A stretch of 7,812 bases of DNA from Labilithrix luteola (GTDB taxonomy: Bacteria > Myxococcota_A > Polyangia > Polyangiales > Polyangiaceae): assembly GCA_026225435.1 (NCBI GenBank), contig JAMFST010000759.1, positions 1 through 7,812 on the forward strand, written 5' to 3'. Both the position numbers and the translations under genes were made by a program. Each line of letters opens with the position of its first letter. Within the stretch, counting starts at the first letter, position 1. The notes beneath the pieces were generated by a model, which was given only the letters and a program-made list of their open reading frames with translations, searched no databases and had not been told where the DNA came from. This document shows, piece after piece, positions 1-6,896 of the stretch.

Positions 1-2
1 CG

Positions 3-392
3 CAACCGCGCGAAATGATAGCTGAGATTCGATTTGGGCGCGCAATCATCGAAAGCCATGCAAGCGGCTTCGCCTTCCTCGACGAGCTGCAGCCGTCGCT
101 GAACCTCTACAGCTGCCTCCCGACCGTACAGACTTCTTACGGCACCGCCGATGCGTGCACCCTCAATCTCGATTGGAACGGTGCGCTCTACCCAGTCAAC
201 TGCAACCGCTGGGCCTTCTGCGGTCTCCTCAACGTGTGCCAGTGCGACGCGAGCACCTGCGGGTCGAGCGCCAACAGCATGTACGGAGCGCCTATCGCCT
301 TCGATCTCCAGGTGAACGGCAGCAACGCCGACGGCAGCGTCTTACTCGACCAAGGCCCGTCACCGGTCAACGTGCACCTCACCCGTCAGTGA
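3..392 (+). CDS. C-terminal part of a Cys-rich, probably secreted hypothetical protein (5' end outside window)
   Basis: I do not recognise a named family. The frame is open from the left edge to a TGA at 390-392. The first ATG inside the window (15) has no ribosome binding site and is not followed by a signal peptide, so the true start most likely lies upstream. About 130 residues are visible. Seven cysteines fall within a 70-residue stretch (among the motifs YSCLP, DACTL, VNCNRW, AFCG, VCQCD, STCG), which suggests disulfide bonds and therefore export to the periplasm or cell surface. The tail is a Gly/Asn/Ser-rich beta-type segment ending in a VNVHLTRQ strand. The first 60 bases are less GC-rich than the rest of the window. 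The gene converges on the LysR gene with a 46-bp gap and no visible terminator hairpin. That this is a real gene is fairly likely; the role is unknown. Confidence 0.6.
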   Translation, partial: QPREMIAEIRFGRAIIESHASGFAFLDELQPSLNLYSCLPTVQTSYGTADACTLNLDWNGALYPVNCNRWAFCGLLNVCQCDASTCGSSANSMYGAPIAFDLQVNGSNADGSVLLDQGPSPVNVHLTRQ

Positions 393-438
393 ACGGCGAA
401 GGCGTACTCAAGATCTCCGGCCATGCCCCGTCGCTCGG

Positions 439-1356
439 CTATCTCCCATCGGCGCGCGCAACCGCCCGTTCGAGGCTCTCCGCCAGCGCATCGAGAAACA
501 ATCGCGTCTTCAACGGCGTGTGCTCGGCCGAAGGATAGAGCGCCACCACGGGCGCCGGCGCGCCGTACCACTGCGGCAATACGCGCTCGAGCGTGCCGCG
601 TTCGAGGTCTCGCGCGACGTCTATCGCCGACTTGAGCGCTATGCCGTACCCGGCAAGCGCCCAGTCGCGCACCACATCCCCGCTGTCCGCCCGCAATCGG
701 GCCGGCGCGGACACGCTGGCCGTCTTGCCGCCCGATCCGCGCAACCGCCACGGCGCACGGGCACTCCCGTAGCGAAGGAAGTCGTGCCCTTCGAGATCGC
801 TCACCGCGAGCGGCCGGCCTGCGCGGTCCAGGTACTCGGGGGACGCCACGAGCACGCGCCGGTTGTCGGTCAGCTTGCGCATCGCCGCGGAGCTGTCGGC
901 CGGCTCGCCCACGCGCACGGCGACGTCGAGCCCATCGCGCGCCAGATCGACGGGCCGGTCTTCGAGCCGCAGGGAGACCTCGAGCCGCGCATGCTCGCGC
1001 GCGAGCATGCCGAGCACCGGCGCGACGTGCTGTCGCCCGAAGGACACCGGTGAGCTGACCTTCAGCGTGCCCACGACCATGTCGCGCCCGTTCGCCAGCC
1101 TCTCCTCCCCCGCGGCAAGGGCCTCGAGCGCGCGGTCCACGTCCACGAGCAACCCGCTGCCCTCGTCGGTCGGCGAGACGGATTCCGTCGTGCGATGCAC
1201 CAGACGCACGCCCACGCGTGCCTCGAGCGAGTCGAGCCGGGCGCACACCACCGCGAGGGTGGTCCCGAGCTCTCGGGCCGCGTCAGACAAGCTCCCCGCA
1301 GCGAGGATCGCCCGGAACGTTCTCAGCTCGGTCAGGTCATCCAGCATGACAGTCAT
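439..1356 (-). CDS. LysR-family transcriptional regulator
   Basis: The 305-residue product has the usual LysR length and architecture. A winged helix-turn-helix covers about residues 5-65, with the family pattern AAGSLSDAARELG followed by LDSLEARVGVRLVHRTT and SPTDEG. A linker helix follows (about 68-92), then a periplasmic-binding-protein-like effector domain (about 95-298) that includes GTLKVSSP, GLDVAVRVG, VLVASPEYL and WALAGYGIALKS. It should bind DNA as an oligomer and respond to a small ligand; target and ligand cannot be read from the sequence. The recognition helix is slightly unusual, with AVVCARL where AVSRxI is typical. ATG 1356 is chosen because it forms an ATGA overlap with the upstream nuclease-like gene and has GGGAG five bases before it; a second in-frame ATG lies at 1347. 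Most LysR genes sit divergent to their target, but this one is last in the prfC operon, so its target is probably elsewhere or it acts on the operon itself. Confidence 0.93.
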   Translation of the reverse strand: MTVMLDDLTELRTFRAILAAGSLSDAARELGTTLAVVCARLDSLEARVGVRLVHRTTESVSPTDEGSGLLVDVDRALEALAAGEERLANGRDMVVGTLKVSSPVSFGRQHVAPVLGMLAREHARLEVSLRLEDRPVDLARDGLDVAVRVGEPADSSAAMRKLTDNRRVLVASPEYLDRAGRPLAVSDLEGHDFLRYGSARAPWRLRGSGGKTASVSAPARLRADSGDVVRDWALAGYGIALKSAIDVARDLERGTLERVLPQWYGAPAPVVALYPSAEHTPLKTRLFLDALAESLERAVARADGR

Positions 1357-1832
1357 CCCCTCTCCCGGAACCGCGGAAACACCACGTCCCGTATCTCCCG
1401 CTCCTGCATGTCCACCAGGAGCACGCCGTCCGTCCCGAAGGCCACGGCGTACTCCAGCACCTGCCGGCGCGTCGCCGCGGTCTCGATCTTCGTCGCCACG
1501 GCGCCGGTCTTCACCTCGGCGACGTAGCTGCGCCCGCCCTTCTCCACCAGGTAGTCGGCGCGCAGCTCGATCTCCCGCGGCGCGCCGTCGATCACCAGCG
1601 TGTACACGTGCCGCACCTGCGCGCCGAGCAGCGTGTACCCGTGCTTCTCCAGCAGCTTCCCCGCGGCGCTCTCGCCCGCGATGGCCACCTGATTGCGCCG
1701 GCGCATCCGCCGCGACCGCCACCAGGCGCGGACGATCCGCCAGCAGATGTACAGAAGAACAGCGGCGGCGAATCCGAGGATCGCCGCCGCCGGATCGATC
1801 TCCGGCCCGTTCGCCGAAGACGTCACGCTCAC
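1353..1832 (-). CDS. Membrane-anchored PD-(D/E)XK nuclease-like protein
   Basis: The 159-residue protein has one hydrophobic segment at about residues 15-34 (AAAILGFAAAVLLYICW), followed by a strongly basic stretch (RSRRMRRRN, 39-47). That predicts an N-terminal membrane anchor with the rest in the cytoplasm by the positive-inside rule. The C-terminal domain (about 50-155) carries the pattern of restriction-endonuclease-fold nucleases: GESAAGKLLEKHGY with Glu54, RADYLV with Asp93, VAEVKTG with the E-x-K pair Glu106/Lys108, and RRQVLEYA with Gln124 and Tyr128. These match the metal-binding and catalytic positions seen in RecB/Hjc/NERD-like nucleases, so an active nuclease is plausible; the substrate is unknown. 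The GTG at 1832 is preferred because it overlaps the prfC stop as GTGA. A longer ATG start at 1901 would lie 70 bases inside prfC and add a charged, non-homologous-looking leader. A GTG at 1826 is also possible. The family assignment rests on motifs, not on a search. Confidence 0.8.
   Translation of the reverse strand: MSVTSSANGPEIDPAAAILGFAAAVLLYICWRIVRAWWRSRRMRRRNQVAIAGESAAGKLLEKHGYTLLGAQVRHVYTLVIDGAPREIELRADYLVEKGGRSYVAEVKTGAVATKIETAATRRQVLEYAVAFGTDGVLLVDMQEREIRDVVFPRFRERG
1357..1366 (-). promoter_or_regulatory. Ribosome binding site of the LysR gene
   Basis: On the minus strand GGGAGAGGGG directly precedes the ATG at 1356. The GGGAG core is 5 bases from that ATG, and the AGGGG part is 9 bases from the second ATG at 1347, so both starts could be served. 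The site lies inside the last codons of the upstream nuclease-like gene, as expected for a translationally coupled pair. Confidence 0.6.
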
Positions 1833-3454
1833 TCTCGCGTGTGCCCCGTCTCTTCGAAGTTCAGCTCGGGGAACTGCCGCTTGGCGCTGTTCAGCTGCCA
1901 CTCACCGGCGAACAGCGCCACCGGTCGGCCGCGGATGTTCAGCGCCGCGGTCCCCACCTGGCCGCGGTCGAACGCGTTCAGGTCCACCGGCGAGCCGTCC
2001 TTCATCACCAGCCAGCGGGCGAAGTCGACGCTCATCGGCTCGAGCCGCACGCCGCAGTCGTACTCGTGCTCCAGGCGGTACTTCACCACCTCGAGCTGCA
2101 GGCGACCGACCGCGCCGAGGATGGCATCGCCCTCGCGGCCGTGGTTCGGCCGGTACAGCTGGATGGTCCCCTCCTGCGCCAGCTCGTCGAGCCCCTTCTT
2201 CAGCTGCTTGCGCCGCATCGGATCCATCATCGCGACCCGCGCGAAGTGCTCTGGCGAGAACGCCGGGATCTCCTCGAAGCGGAACTTCCCCTTCACGCTC
2301 AGCGTGTCGCCGATCTCGAAGAGCCCCGGATCGTAGACGCCGACCACGTCACCGGCCGTCCCCTCCTCTACGATGGTGCGCTCCTGCGCCATGAAGGTCG
2401 TCGGGTTGGCCAGCCGCAGCTCCTTGCCGGTGCGGATCTGGTTTACCTTCATGCCGCGCTCGAAGCGCCCCGAGCAGATGCGCAGGAACGCGAGCCGGTC
2501 GCGGTGCGACTTGTCCATGTTCGCCTGGATCTTGAAGACGAAGGCGCTGAACGGGCGCGTCGTCTCGATCGGCCCCTCGTCGCTGTTGCGCGGCGCGGGC
2601 GGCGGCATGAGCGTGCAGAAGCTCTCGAGGAACGCTTCGAGCCCGAAGTTGTTCATCGCGCTCCCGAAGAACATCGGCGACACCTCGCCCTTGAGGAACT
2701 TGTCGTGGTCGAAGGCGTCGCCCGCCATCTCCAGCAGCTCGCTCTCCTCCAGGAGGCGGGCGTACCCCTCTTGCTCCAGCTCCTCGAGCAGCAGCGGATC
2801 GTCGAGCCCGGTCACCTTCACCGCGGCGATCTCCGAGCCGGACAGCTGCCCGTGCGAGCTCGCGCCGTCGAACAGATAAACCTGCTTCGACACCCGGTGG
2901 TACACGCCGCGGAACTGCCCGCCGCGGTAGATGGGCCAGGTGATCGGGTACACGCCGATCCCGAGCACGCTCTCCACCTCGCCGATCAGGTCGAACGGCT
3001 CGCGCCCCGGACGGTCCATCTTGTTCACGAAGGTGAAGATGGGCAGGCGGCGCTGCTTGCAGACGCTGAACAGCTTCTTGGTCTGTGCCTCGACGCCCTT
3101 GGCGCAGTCGAGCAGCATGACGGCGCCGTCCGCCGCGTGCAGCGTGCGGTAGGTGTCCTCGCTGAAGTCGGCGTGACCGGGCGTGTCGAGGAGGTTCATC
3201 TTCCAGCCCTTGTACGGAAACTGGAGGACGCTGGAGGTGATGGAGATGCCGCGCTCGCGCTCCATCTGCATCCAGTCGGAGACCGCCGATTGCCGCCCGC
3301 GCTTCGCCTTGACCGCGCCGGCGAGCTGGATGGCTCCCCCGTACAAAAGCAGCTTCTCCGTCAGCGTGGTCTTGCCCGCATCGGGATGGCTGATGATGGC
3401 GAAGGTCTTGCGCTTCTCGATGTCGGCCTTCAGCCGGGTGACGTCGTCGTCCAT
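1829..3454 (-). CDS. prfC: Peptide chain release factor 3 (RF3)
   Basis: RF3 is a translational GTPase that removes RF1 or RF2 from the ribosome after peptide release. At 541 residues it is close to the usual length (about 530). All GTPase motifs are present: P-loop HPDAGKTT (23-30), the switch I motif RGISIT (68-73), DTPGHADF (90-97), NKMD (144-147) and GSAMNN (264-269). The segment SDWMQMERERGISIT is characteristic of RF3 and separates it from EF-G and LepA. The beta-barrel domain II begins near 300 (FVFKIQANMD), and the RF3 C-terminal domain follows from about 390 and includes GAVGRLQLEVV (447-457). ATG 3454 is the only in-frame ATG before the conserved core and gives an N-terminus of family length, but no Shine-Dalgarno sequence precedes it. 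It is the first gene of a three-gene operon; its TGA overlaps the GTG of the nuclease-like gene. A gap and a gene remnant on the other strand lie upstream. Confidence 0.97.
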   Translation of the reverse strand: MDDDVTRLKADIEKRKTFAIISHPDAGKTTLTEKLLLYGGAIQLAGAVKAKRGRQSAVSDWMQMERERGISITSSVLQFPYKGWKMNLLDTPGHADFSEDTYRTLHAADGAVMLLDCAKGVEAQTKKLFSVCKQRRLPIFTFVNKMDRPGREPFDLIGEVESVLGIGVYPITWPIYRGGQFRGVYHRVSKQVYLFDGASSHGQLSGSEIAAVKVTGLDDPLLLEELEQEGYARLLEESELLEMAGDAFDHDKFLKGEVSPMFFGSAMNNFGLEAFLESFCTLMPPPAPRNSDEGPIETTRPFSAFVFKIQANMDKSHRDRLAFLRICSGRFERGMKVNQIRTGKELRLANPTTFMAQERTIVEEGTAGDVVGVYDPGLFEIGDTLSVKGKFRFEEIPAFSPEHFARVAMMDPMRRKQLKKGLDELAQEGTIQLYRPNHGREGDAILGAVGRLQLEVVKYRLEHEYDCGVRLEPMSVDFARWLVMKDGSPVDLNAFDRGQVGTAALNIRGRPVALFAGEWQLNSAKRQFPELNFEETGHTRE

Positions 3455-3508
3455 GACAGGCGCGCGAGTAGCACAACCAGGGTCGCGCCGCGCGACATGC
3501 TAGCCTCA

Positions 3509-3532
3509 CTGCCGTGGCGGTATCTGCCGTGG
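3509..3532. repeat. 9-bp direct repeat CTGCCGTGG with 15-bp period
   Basis: CTGCCGTGG occurs exactly at 3509-3517 and 3524-3532, separated by CGGTAT. It lies 55-78 bases upstream of the prfC ATG and also at the start of the small remnant frame on the plus strand, where each copy supplies an in-frame GTG (3514 and 3529). It could be a binding site for a prfC regulator, a short duplication in decaying DNA, or chance in GC-rich sequence. Confidence 0.4.
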
Positions 3533-3669
3533 ACGCTGTGATCGACCTGTTCGCGCGCGACGTGGACGTCGATCTGCTGCGGCGCAGCTTGGCGAAGACG
3601 CCAACGGGGCGAATCGTCTGGCTGGAAGAGACGCAGGCATTCTCCGAAGCGGCCCGGAAAGCTTGGTAA
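3514..3669 (+). pseudogene. Small helical protein of a nucleotidyltransferase pair, probably truncated remnant
   Basis: A GTG-started frame encodes 51 residues ending in TAA at 3667-3669. The pattern VIDLFARDVDVDLLRRSLAKTP, then WLEETQAFSEAARKA, resembles the small proteins of about 60-70 residues encoded just ahead of DUF6036/MNT-type nucleotidyltransferases in many deltaproteobacteria (typically D-V-D-x-x-L-L-R-x-x-L followed by T-P-x-x-R-L). It stops right after the second helix, where relatives continue with a basic tail. No Shine-Dalgarno sequence precedes either GTG (3514 or 3529). The next recognisable coding sequence downstream is only the tail of the expected partner, so I read this as the front of a two-gene module that lost its middle. 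The family link is from memory of the pattern. A still-expressed small gene cannot be excluded. Confidence 0.5.
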
Positions 3670-3691
3670 CTTAGTCGCCGAGCACCAGGAA

Positions 3692-3772
3692 GGCCTCGAG
3701 CGCGCGAAGCGTGCGGCGGGCAGACCGAAGGATCTCCTGGATCTGGAATTTCTGCGCGCGCTGCCACGCTGA
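3692..3772 (+). pseudogene. C-terminal fragment of a DUF6036/MNT-type nucleotidyltransferase
   Basis: In frame 2 these bases encode 26 residues, GLERAKRAAGRPKD followed by LLDLEFLRALPR, ending in TGA at 3770-3772. The string KRAAGRPKD with a following D-L-x-x-L is the characteristic C-terminus of small nucleotidyltransferase-fold proteins that accompany the helical protein found just upstream; in intact copies it follows about 150 or more residues that hold the GG...D-x-D active site. None of that catalytic part is present here, and the fragment has no start codon or ribosome binding site. The frame is open upstream through the end of the preceding small ORF (which is in frame 1), but without similarity. 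This supports an internal deletion that fused the front of gene one to the back of gene two. The lipoprotein gene begins 33 bases downstream. Confidence 0.6.
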
Positions 3773-3791
3773 CGGCGCGCCGCTTTGCGCT

Positions 3792-3795
3792 AAGG
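3792..3795 (+). promoter_or_regulatory. Ribosome binding site of the lipoprotein gene
   Basis: AAGG at 3792-3795 lies 9 bases before the ATG at 3805. It supports this start, which also places a signal peptide exactly at the N-terminus. Confidence 0.5.
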
Positions 3796-3804
3796 TCCCC
3801 GGCG

Positions 3805-5175
3805 ATGCGTCGCCCGGTCGTCCTTCTCTTCTCCTCCTTCGCGGCGGCTGCCGTCGCGCTCGTCGCCGGCTGTCACCGGGACGAGCAAACCGTCTCGCTG
3901 AAGGTCGCAGCGCGCCCGCTCGATCTGGCGATCTACCTGCCCGCGCCCCCCTCGGGCGATCTGGTGAAGCAGGTGCTCGAGGGGGTGAAGACGAGCTTCC
4001 CCGGCATCGACCTGCACGCCGCGCCGCCGATGGGGAGCAAGGCGCCCACCGCGCTCGTCTTCGCGCCGACGATCGCCCAGTTTCCGCCGCCGGCGCCGGA
4101 TCTCCTCACGCACTTCACCCGTGGCCTCACCGCCGCCCAGGCCGGCGACGTGTCTGCCGCCAAGGGGGTGGTCGTCTTCAGCTCGATGTTCGACGAGGAC
4201 CCGACCTTCACCCGCATGCGCGCGGGCGAGCAGCTCTTCGCCGACGTGGCGACGGCGCAGAAGGGCTTCGTCTGGGACCAGGACACCCGGGAGATGTTCT
4301 CCCCCGAGGCGTGGAAGAAGCTCCGCCTCGACGGCTGGGAGGGGAACGTGCCCTTTGCTCGTCACCACATCGCGATTCACCAGTACGAGTTCGCCCACAA
4401 CCACTTTCGCGCCATCACGCTGGGAATGGTGAAGTTCGGATTACCCGACCTGGCAGTGGACGACGTCCTCCCGGCGCAGACGATCGCCTTCGACTGGATC
4501 CTGGGCGCCGTGGCGCAGGCGATGGTCGAAGGGGTGTCGCCCGACAAGAAGGGGGAGATGGTCGTGGACCTCGACGGGCTGCGCAACTTCGGCGCGCGCC
4601 AGTACTTCCTCGATCAGGCGGCGGCCTCGCCGGACAAGAAGGCGCTCGTCACCTTCCACCAGGCGCGCGCCGAAGCGGGCGATCCGGACAACCGCATGCT
4701 GACCATCACCTTCCCCTCCTACGCCGGCGGCAACAGCGCGGAGAAGCAGGCGACGGCGCTCAAGACGATCGCCGGCGTCACCCCGGCCGACAAGCTCCAC
4801 CCGGCGATCGGCCGTGACGAGGAGCTCGAGGCGGTCTTGCAGCGCGTGCAGACGCGCCTGCCAGTGGTCGCCGACGCCTTCCAGAAGGGGCTCCCCGCGG
4901 GCGAGCGCATCGAGGTGAAAGCCCCCTTCGACAGCGACGACGGGCTCGTCGAGTGGATCTGGGTCGACGTGACGGACTGGAAAGGCGGCATCCTCCACGG
5001 CACCGCGCACAGCGAGCCGCGGGCTGTGCACGCCATCCACAAGGGGCAGCCGCTGCAGCTCCAGCAGTCCCAGATCGCCGACTACGTATGGTTCGCCGCC
5101 GGCGGCGCACGCAAGGAAGGCGGCGAGGCGGTGGACCTGCTCAAGGGGCGCCACGTGGACGCCCCGGAACCCTGA
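3805..5175 (+). CDS. Lipoprotein with C-terminal DUF2314-like domain
   Basis: The 456-residue product begins with a lipoprotein signal peptide: MRRP, a hydrophobic stretch to residue 20, and the lipobox VAGC with the lipidated Cys at 23. It should be anchored in the inner or outer membrane facing the periplasm; the residue after Cys is His, not Asp, so an inner-membrane retention signal is not evident. The long middle part (about 30-345) has no fold I can name; it contains MFSPEAWKKLRLDGW (164-178), HHIAIHQYEF (187-196) and ITLGMVKFGLPD (204-215), which look conserved. Residues about 350-445 resemble DUF2314 (YegJ-like): a W-x-W-V-D-V strand (384-389), G-G-I-L-H-G-T (394-400), an HKGQPLQL strand (412-419), and I-A-D-Y-V-W at 424-429. 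No function is established for that domain. The gene stands alone after a decayed module and converges with pgi 18 bases downstream. Confidence 0.85.
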   Translation: MRRPVVLLFSSFAAAAVALVAGCHRDEQTVSLKVAARPLDLAIYLPAPPSGDLVKQVLEGVKTSFPGIDLHAAPPMGSKAPTALVFAPTIAQFPPPAPDLLTHFTRGLTAAQAGDVSAAKGVVVFSSMFDEDPTFTRMRAGEQLFADVATAQKGFVWDQDTREMFSPEAWKKLRLDGWEGNVPFARHHIAIHQYEFAHNHFRAITLGMVKFGLPDLAVDDVLPAQTIAFDWILGAVAQAMVEGVSPDKKGEMVVDLDGLRNFGARQYFLDQAAASPDKKALVTFHQARAEAGDPDNRMLTITFPSYAGGNSAEKQATALKTIAGVTPADKLHPAIGRDEELEAVLQRVQTRLPVVADAFQKGLPAGERIEVKAPFDSDDGLVEWIWVDVTDWKGGILHGTAHSEPRAVHAIHKGQPLQLQQSQIADYVWFAAGGARKEGGEAVDLLKGRHVDAPEP

Positions 5176-5193
5176 CGAGCCGGCTCTAGCGCG

Positions 5194-6852
5194 TCACTTG
5201 TCCTGTGCGGGACGGCGGCGCTTGTACTCGTTGATGAGCGTGTTGGTGCTCGAGTCGTGGCTCGCGATCTCGCCGGCCGACGCCTTGAGCTCCGGCTCGA
5301 TCTTCTTGGCCAGCTGCTTGCCGAGCTCCACGCCCCACTGGTCGAAGCTGTAGATCCCCCAGACGATCCCCTGGGTGAAGATCTTGTGCTCGTACATCGC
5401 CACCAGCTTGCCGAGGGTGCGCGGCGTGAGCTTCTGGAAGAGGAGTGACGTCGTCGGGCGGTTGCCGAGGAAGGTTTTGTGGGGGACCAGCTTGGCGATC
5501 TTCTCCTTCGGCGTGTTGGCCGCCTCGAGCTCCTTGGTGACCTCCTCCTCGGTCTTGCCCTTCATCAGCGCCTCGGTCTGGGCGAAGAAGTTCGCCAGGA
5601 GCACGTCGTGGTGCACGCCCAGCGGGTTCTGCGACTCGACCGGCGCCAGGAAGTCCGCCGGCACCAGGCGCGTCCCCTGGTGGAGCAGCTGGTAGAAGGC
5701 GTGCTGTCCGTTCGTACCCGGCTCGCCCCAGACGATCGGCCCGGTGGTGTAGTCGGTGATGCGGTTGCCGTCGTGGTCGACGCTCTTGCCGTTGGACTCC
5801 ATGTCCCCCTGCTGGAAGTAGGCGGGGAAGCGGGAGAGGTACTGGTCGTACGGCAGGATGGCGTGAGTCTGCGCGCCGAAGAAGTTCATGTACCAGACGC
5901 CGATGAGGCCGAGCGTCGCGGGCACGTTGTCTTCCAGCTTGGTGGTGCGAAAGTGCTCGTCCATCTCGTGACCGCCGGCGAGGAATTCCTCGAAGTCGTT
6001 CATCCCGATGACGCAGGCGATCGACAGCCCGATGGCGGACCACAGCGAGTAACGCCCGCCGACCCAGTCCCAGAACTCGAACATGTTGGCCGGGTCGATG
6101 CCGAACTTCTTCACCTCCTCGGTCGCGGTGGAGACGGCGACGAAGTGCTTGGGCACCGCCTCCTCGCCGAGCGCGCCCGTCAGCCACGCGCGCGCCGAGC
6201 GAGCGTTCATCAGCGTCTCCTGCGTGGTGAAGGTCTTGGACGCGACGATGAAGAGCGTGGTCGCCGGATCGAGATCCTTGGTCGCCTCGACCAGCTGGGT
6301 CGCGTCCACGTTGGACACGAAGTGCGCGCGCAGTCCTTTTTGCCAGTACGGCTTCAGCGCCTCGGTGGCCATCACCGGACCGAGATCGCTCCCGCCGATT
6401 CCGATGTTCACCACGTCGGTGATCTGTTTACCGGTCTGCCCCTTCCACTCGCCGGAGCGCAGCTTGTCGGTGAAGACGCGCATCTTGGCGAGCACCTTGT
6501 TCACCTCCGGCATCACGTCCTGGCCGTCGACCAGGATGGGGCGGTTGGTGCGGTTGCGCAGCGCCACGTGGAGGACGGCGCGCCCCTCCGTGCCGTTGAT
6601 CTTCTCGCCGGCGAACATCATGTCGCGCATCTTCTCGACGTTCGTCTCGCGAGCCAGCGCGTAGAGCTTGGTCAGCGTCTCGGCGGTGATGCGGTGCTTG
6701 GAGAAGTCGACGTACAGGTCGCCGACCTTGCGCGAGAAGGTCTCGGCACGCTTCGGATCCTCGGCGAAGAGCGTGCGCATGTGCACGTCCTTCATCGCTG
6801 CGTGGTGCTCGGTCAGTGCCTTCCAGGATGCGATGTTCGTTCGAGCGCTCAT
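5194..6852 (-). CDS. pgi: Glucose-6-phosphate isomerase
   Basis: The enzyme interconverts glucose-6-phosphate and fructose-6-phosphate in the cytoplasm, linking glycolysis, gluconeogenesis and the pentose phosphate pathway. The 552-residue product matches the long (E. coli-type, about 549 aa) form. Both family signatures are present: [14 protein letters not shown] at 262-275 and [19 protein letters not shown] at 494-512. Catalytic residues by comparison with the E. coli and rabbit enzymes are Glu352 (MESNGK), His384 (NGQHAF) and Lys512. Phosphate-binding segments [10 protein letters not shown] (150-159) and SKTFTTQET (205-213) are intact. ATG 6852 ([10 protein letters not shown]) is chosen because it gives the family's N-terminus; the frame runs on to an ATG at 6906, but that would place the leader hairpin inside the coding region. 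The Shine-Dalgarno is weak (GGCGG close to the ATG). Two inverted repeats lie in the leader and may influence expression. Confidence 0.97.
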   Translation of the reverse strand: MSARTNIASWKALTEHHAAMKDVHMRTLFAEDPKRAETFSRKVGDLYVDFSKHRITAETLTKLYALARETNVEKMRDMMFAGEKINGTEGRAVLHVALRNRTNRPILVDGQDVMPEVNKVLAKMRVFTDKLRSGEWKGQTGKQITDVVNIGIGGSDLGPVMATEALKPYWQKGLRAHFVSNVDATQLVEATKDLDPATTLFIVASKTFTTQETLMNARSARAWLTGALGEEAVPKHFVAVSTATEEVKKFGIDPANMFEFWDWVGGRYSLWSAIGLSIACVIGMNDFEEFLAGGHEMDEHFRTTKLEDNVPATLGLIGVWYMNFFGAQTHAILPYDQYLSRFPAYFQQGDMESNGKSVDHDGNRITDYTTGPIVWGEPGTNGQHAFYQLLHQGTRLVPADFLAPVESQNPLGVHHDVLLANFFAQTEALMKGKTEEEVTKELEAANTPKEKIAKLVPHKTFLGNRPTTSLLFQKLTPRTLGKLVAMYEHKIFTQGIVWGIYSFDQWGVELGKQLAKKIEPELKASAGEIASHDSSTNTLINEYKRRRPAQDK

Positions 6853-6866
6853 GCCGCCAGTTGTAA

Positions 6867-6891
6867 CCGACCCCCGCCGCGTGGGGGTCGG
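6867..6891 (-). repeat. GC-rich hairpin in the pgi leader (9-bp stem, 7-nt loop)
   Basis: CCGACCCCC (6867-6875) and GGGGGTCGG (6883-6891) are perfect inverted copies around a 7-base loop. In the minus-strand transcript the stem ends 14 bases before the pgi ATG. It could terminate transcription of the exported-protein gene upstream, but the bases after it are TTACAA, not a U-run, so an intrinsic terminator is not convincing. Alternatives are a leader structure affecting pgi translation or an RNA-stability element. Confidence 0.6.
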
Positions 6892-6896
6892 CTTTC

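Noticed and set aside
1833..1901. Longer ATG start for the nuclease-like gene inside prfC
   Set aside because: It would overlap prfC by over 70 bases and put a polar leader before the membrane helix; the GTGA overlap start is more economical.
863..3541. 892-codon open frame on the plus strand, antisense to LysR, the nuclease-like gene and prfC
   Set aside because: It lies opposite three well-supported genes. Its product is Arg/Pro/Ala/Leu-rich low-complexity sequence without domains, the usual effect of high GC on antisense frames.
5176..5193. GAGCCGGCTC palindrome between the converging lipoprotein and pgi genes as a terminator
   Set aside because: It is a 10-bp palindrome with no loop and no U-run on either strand.
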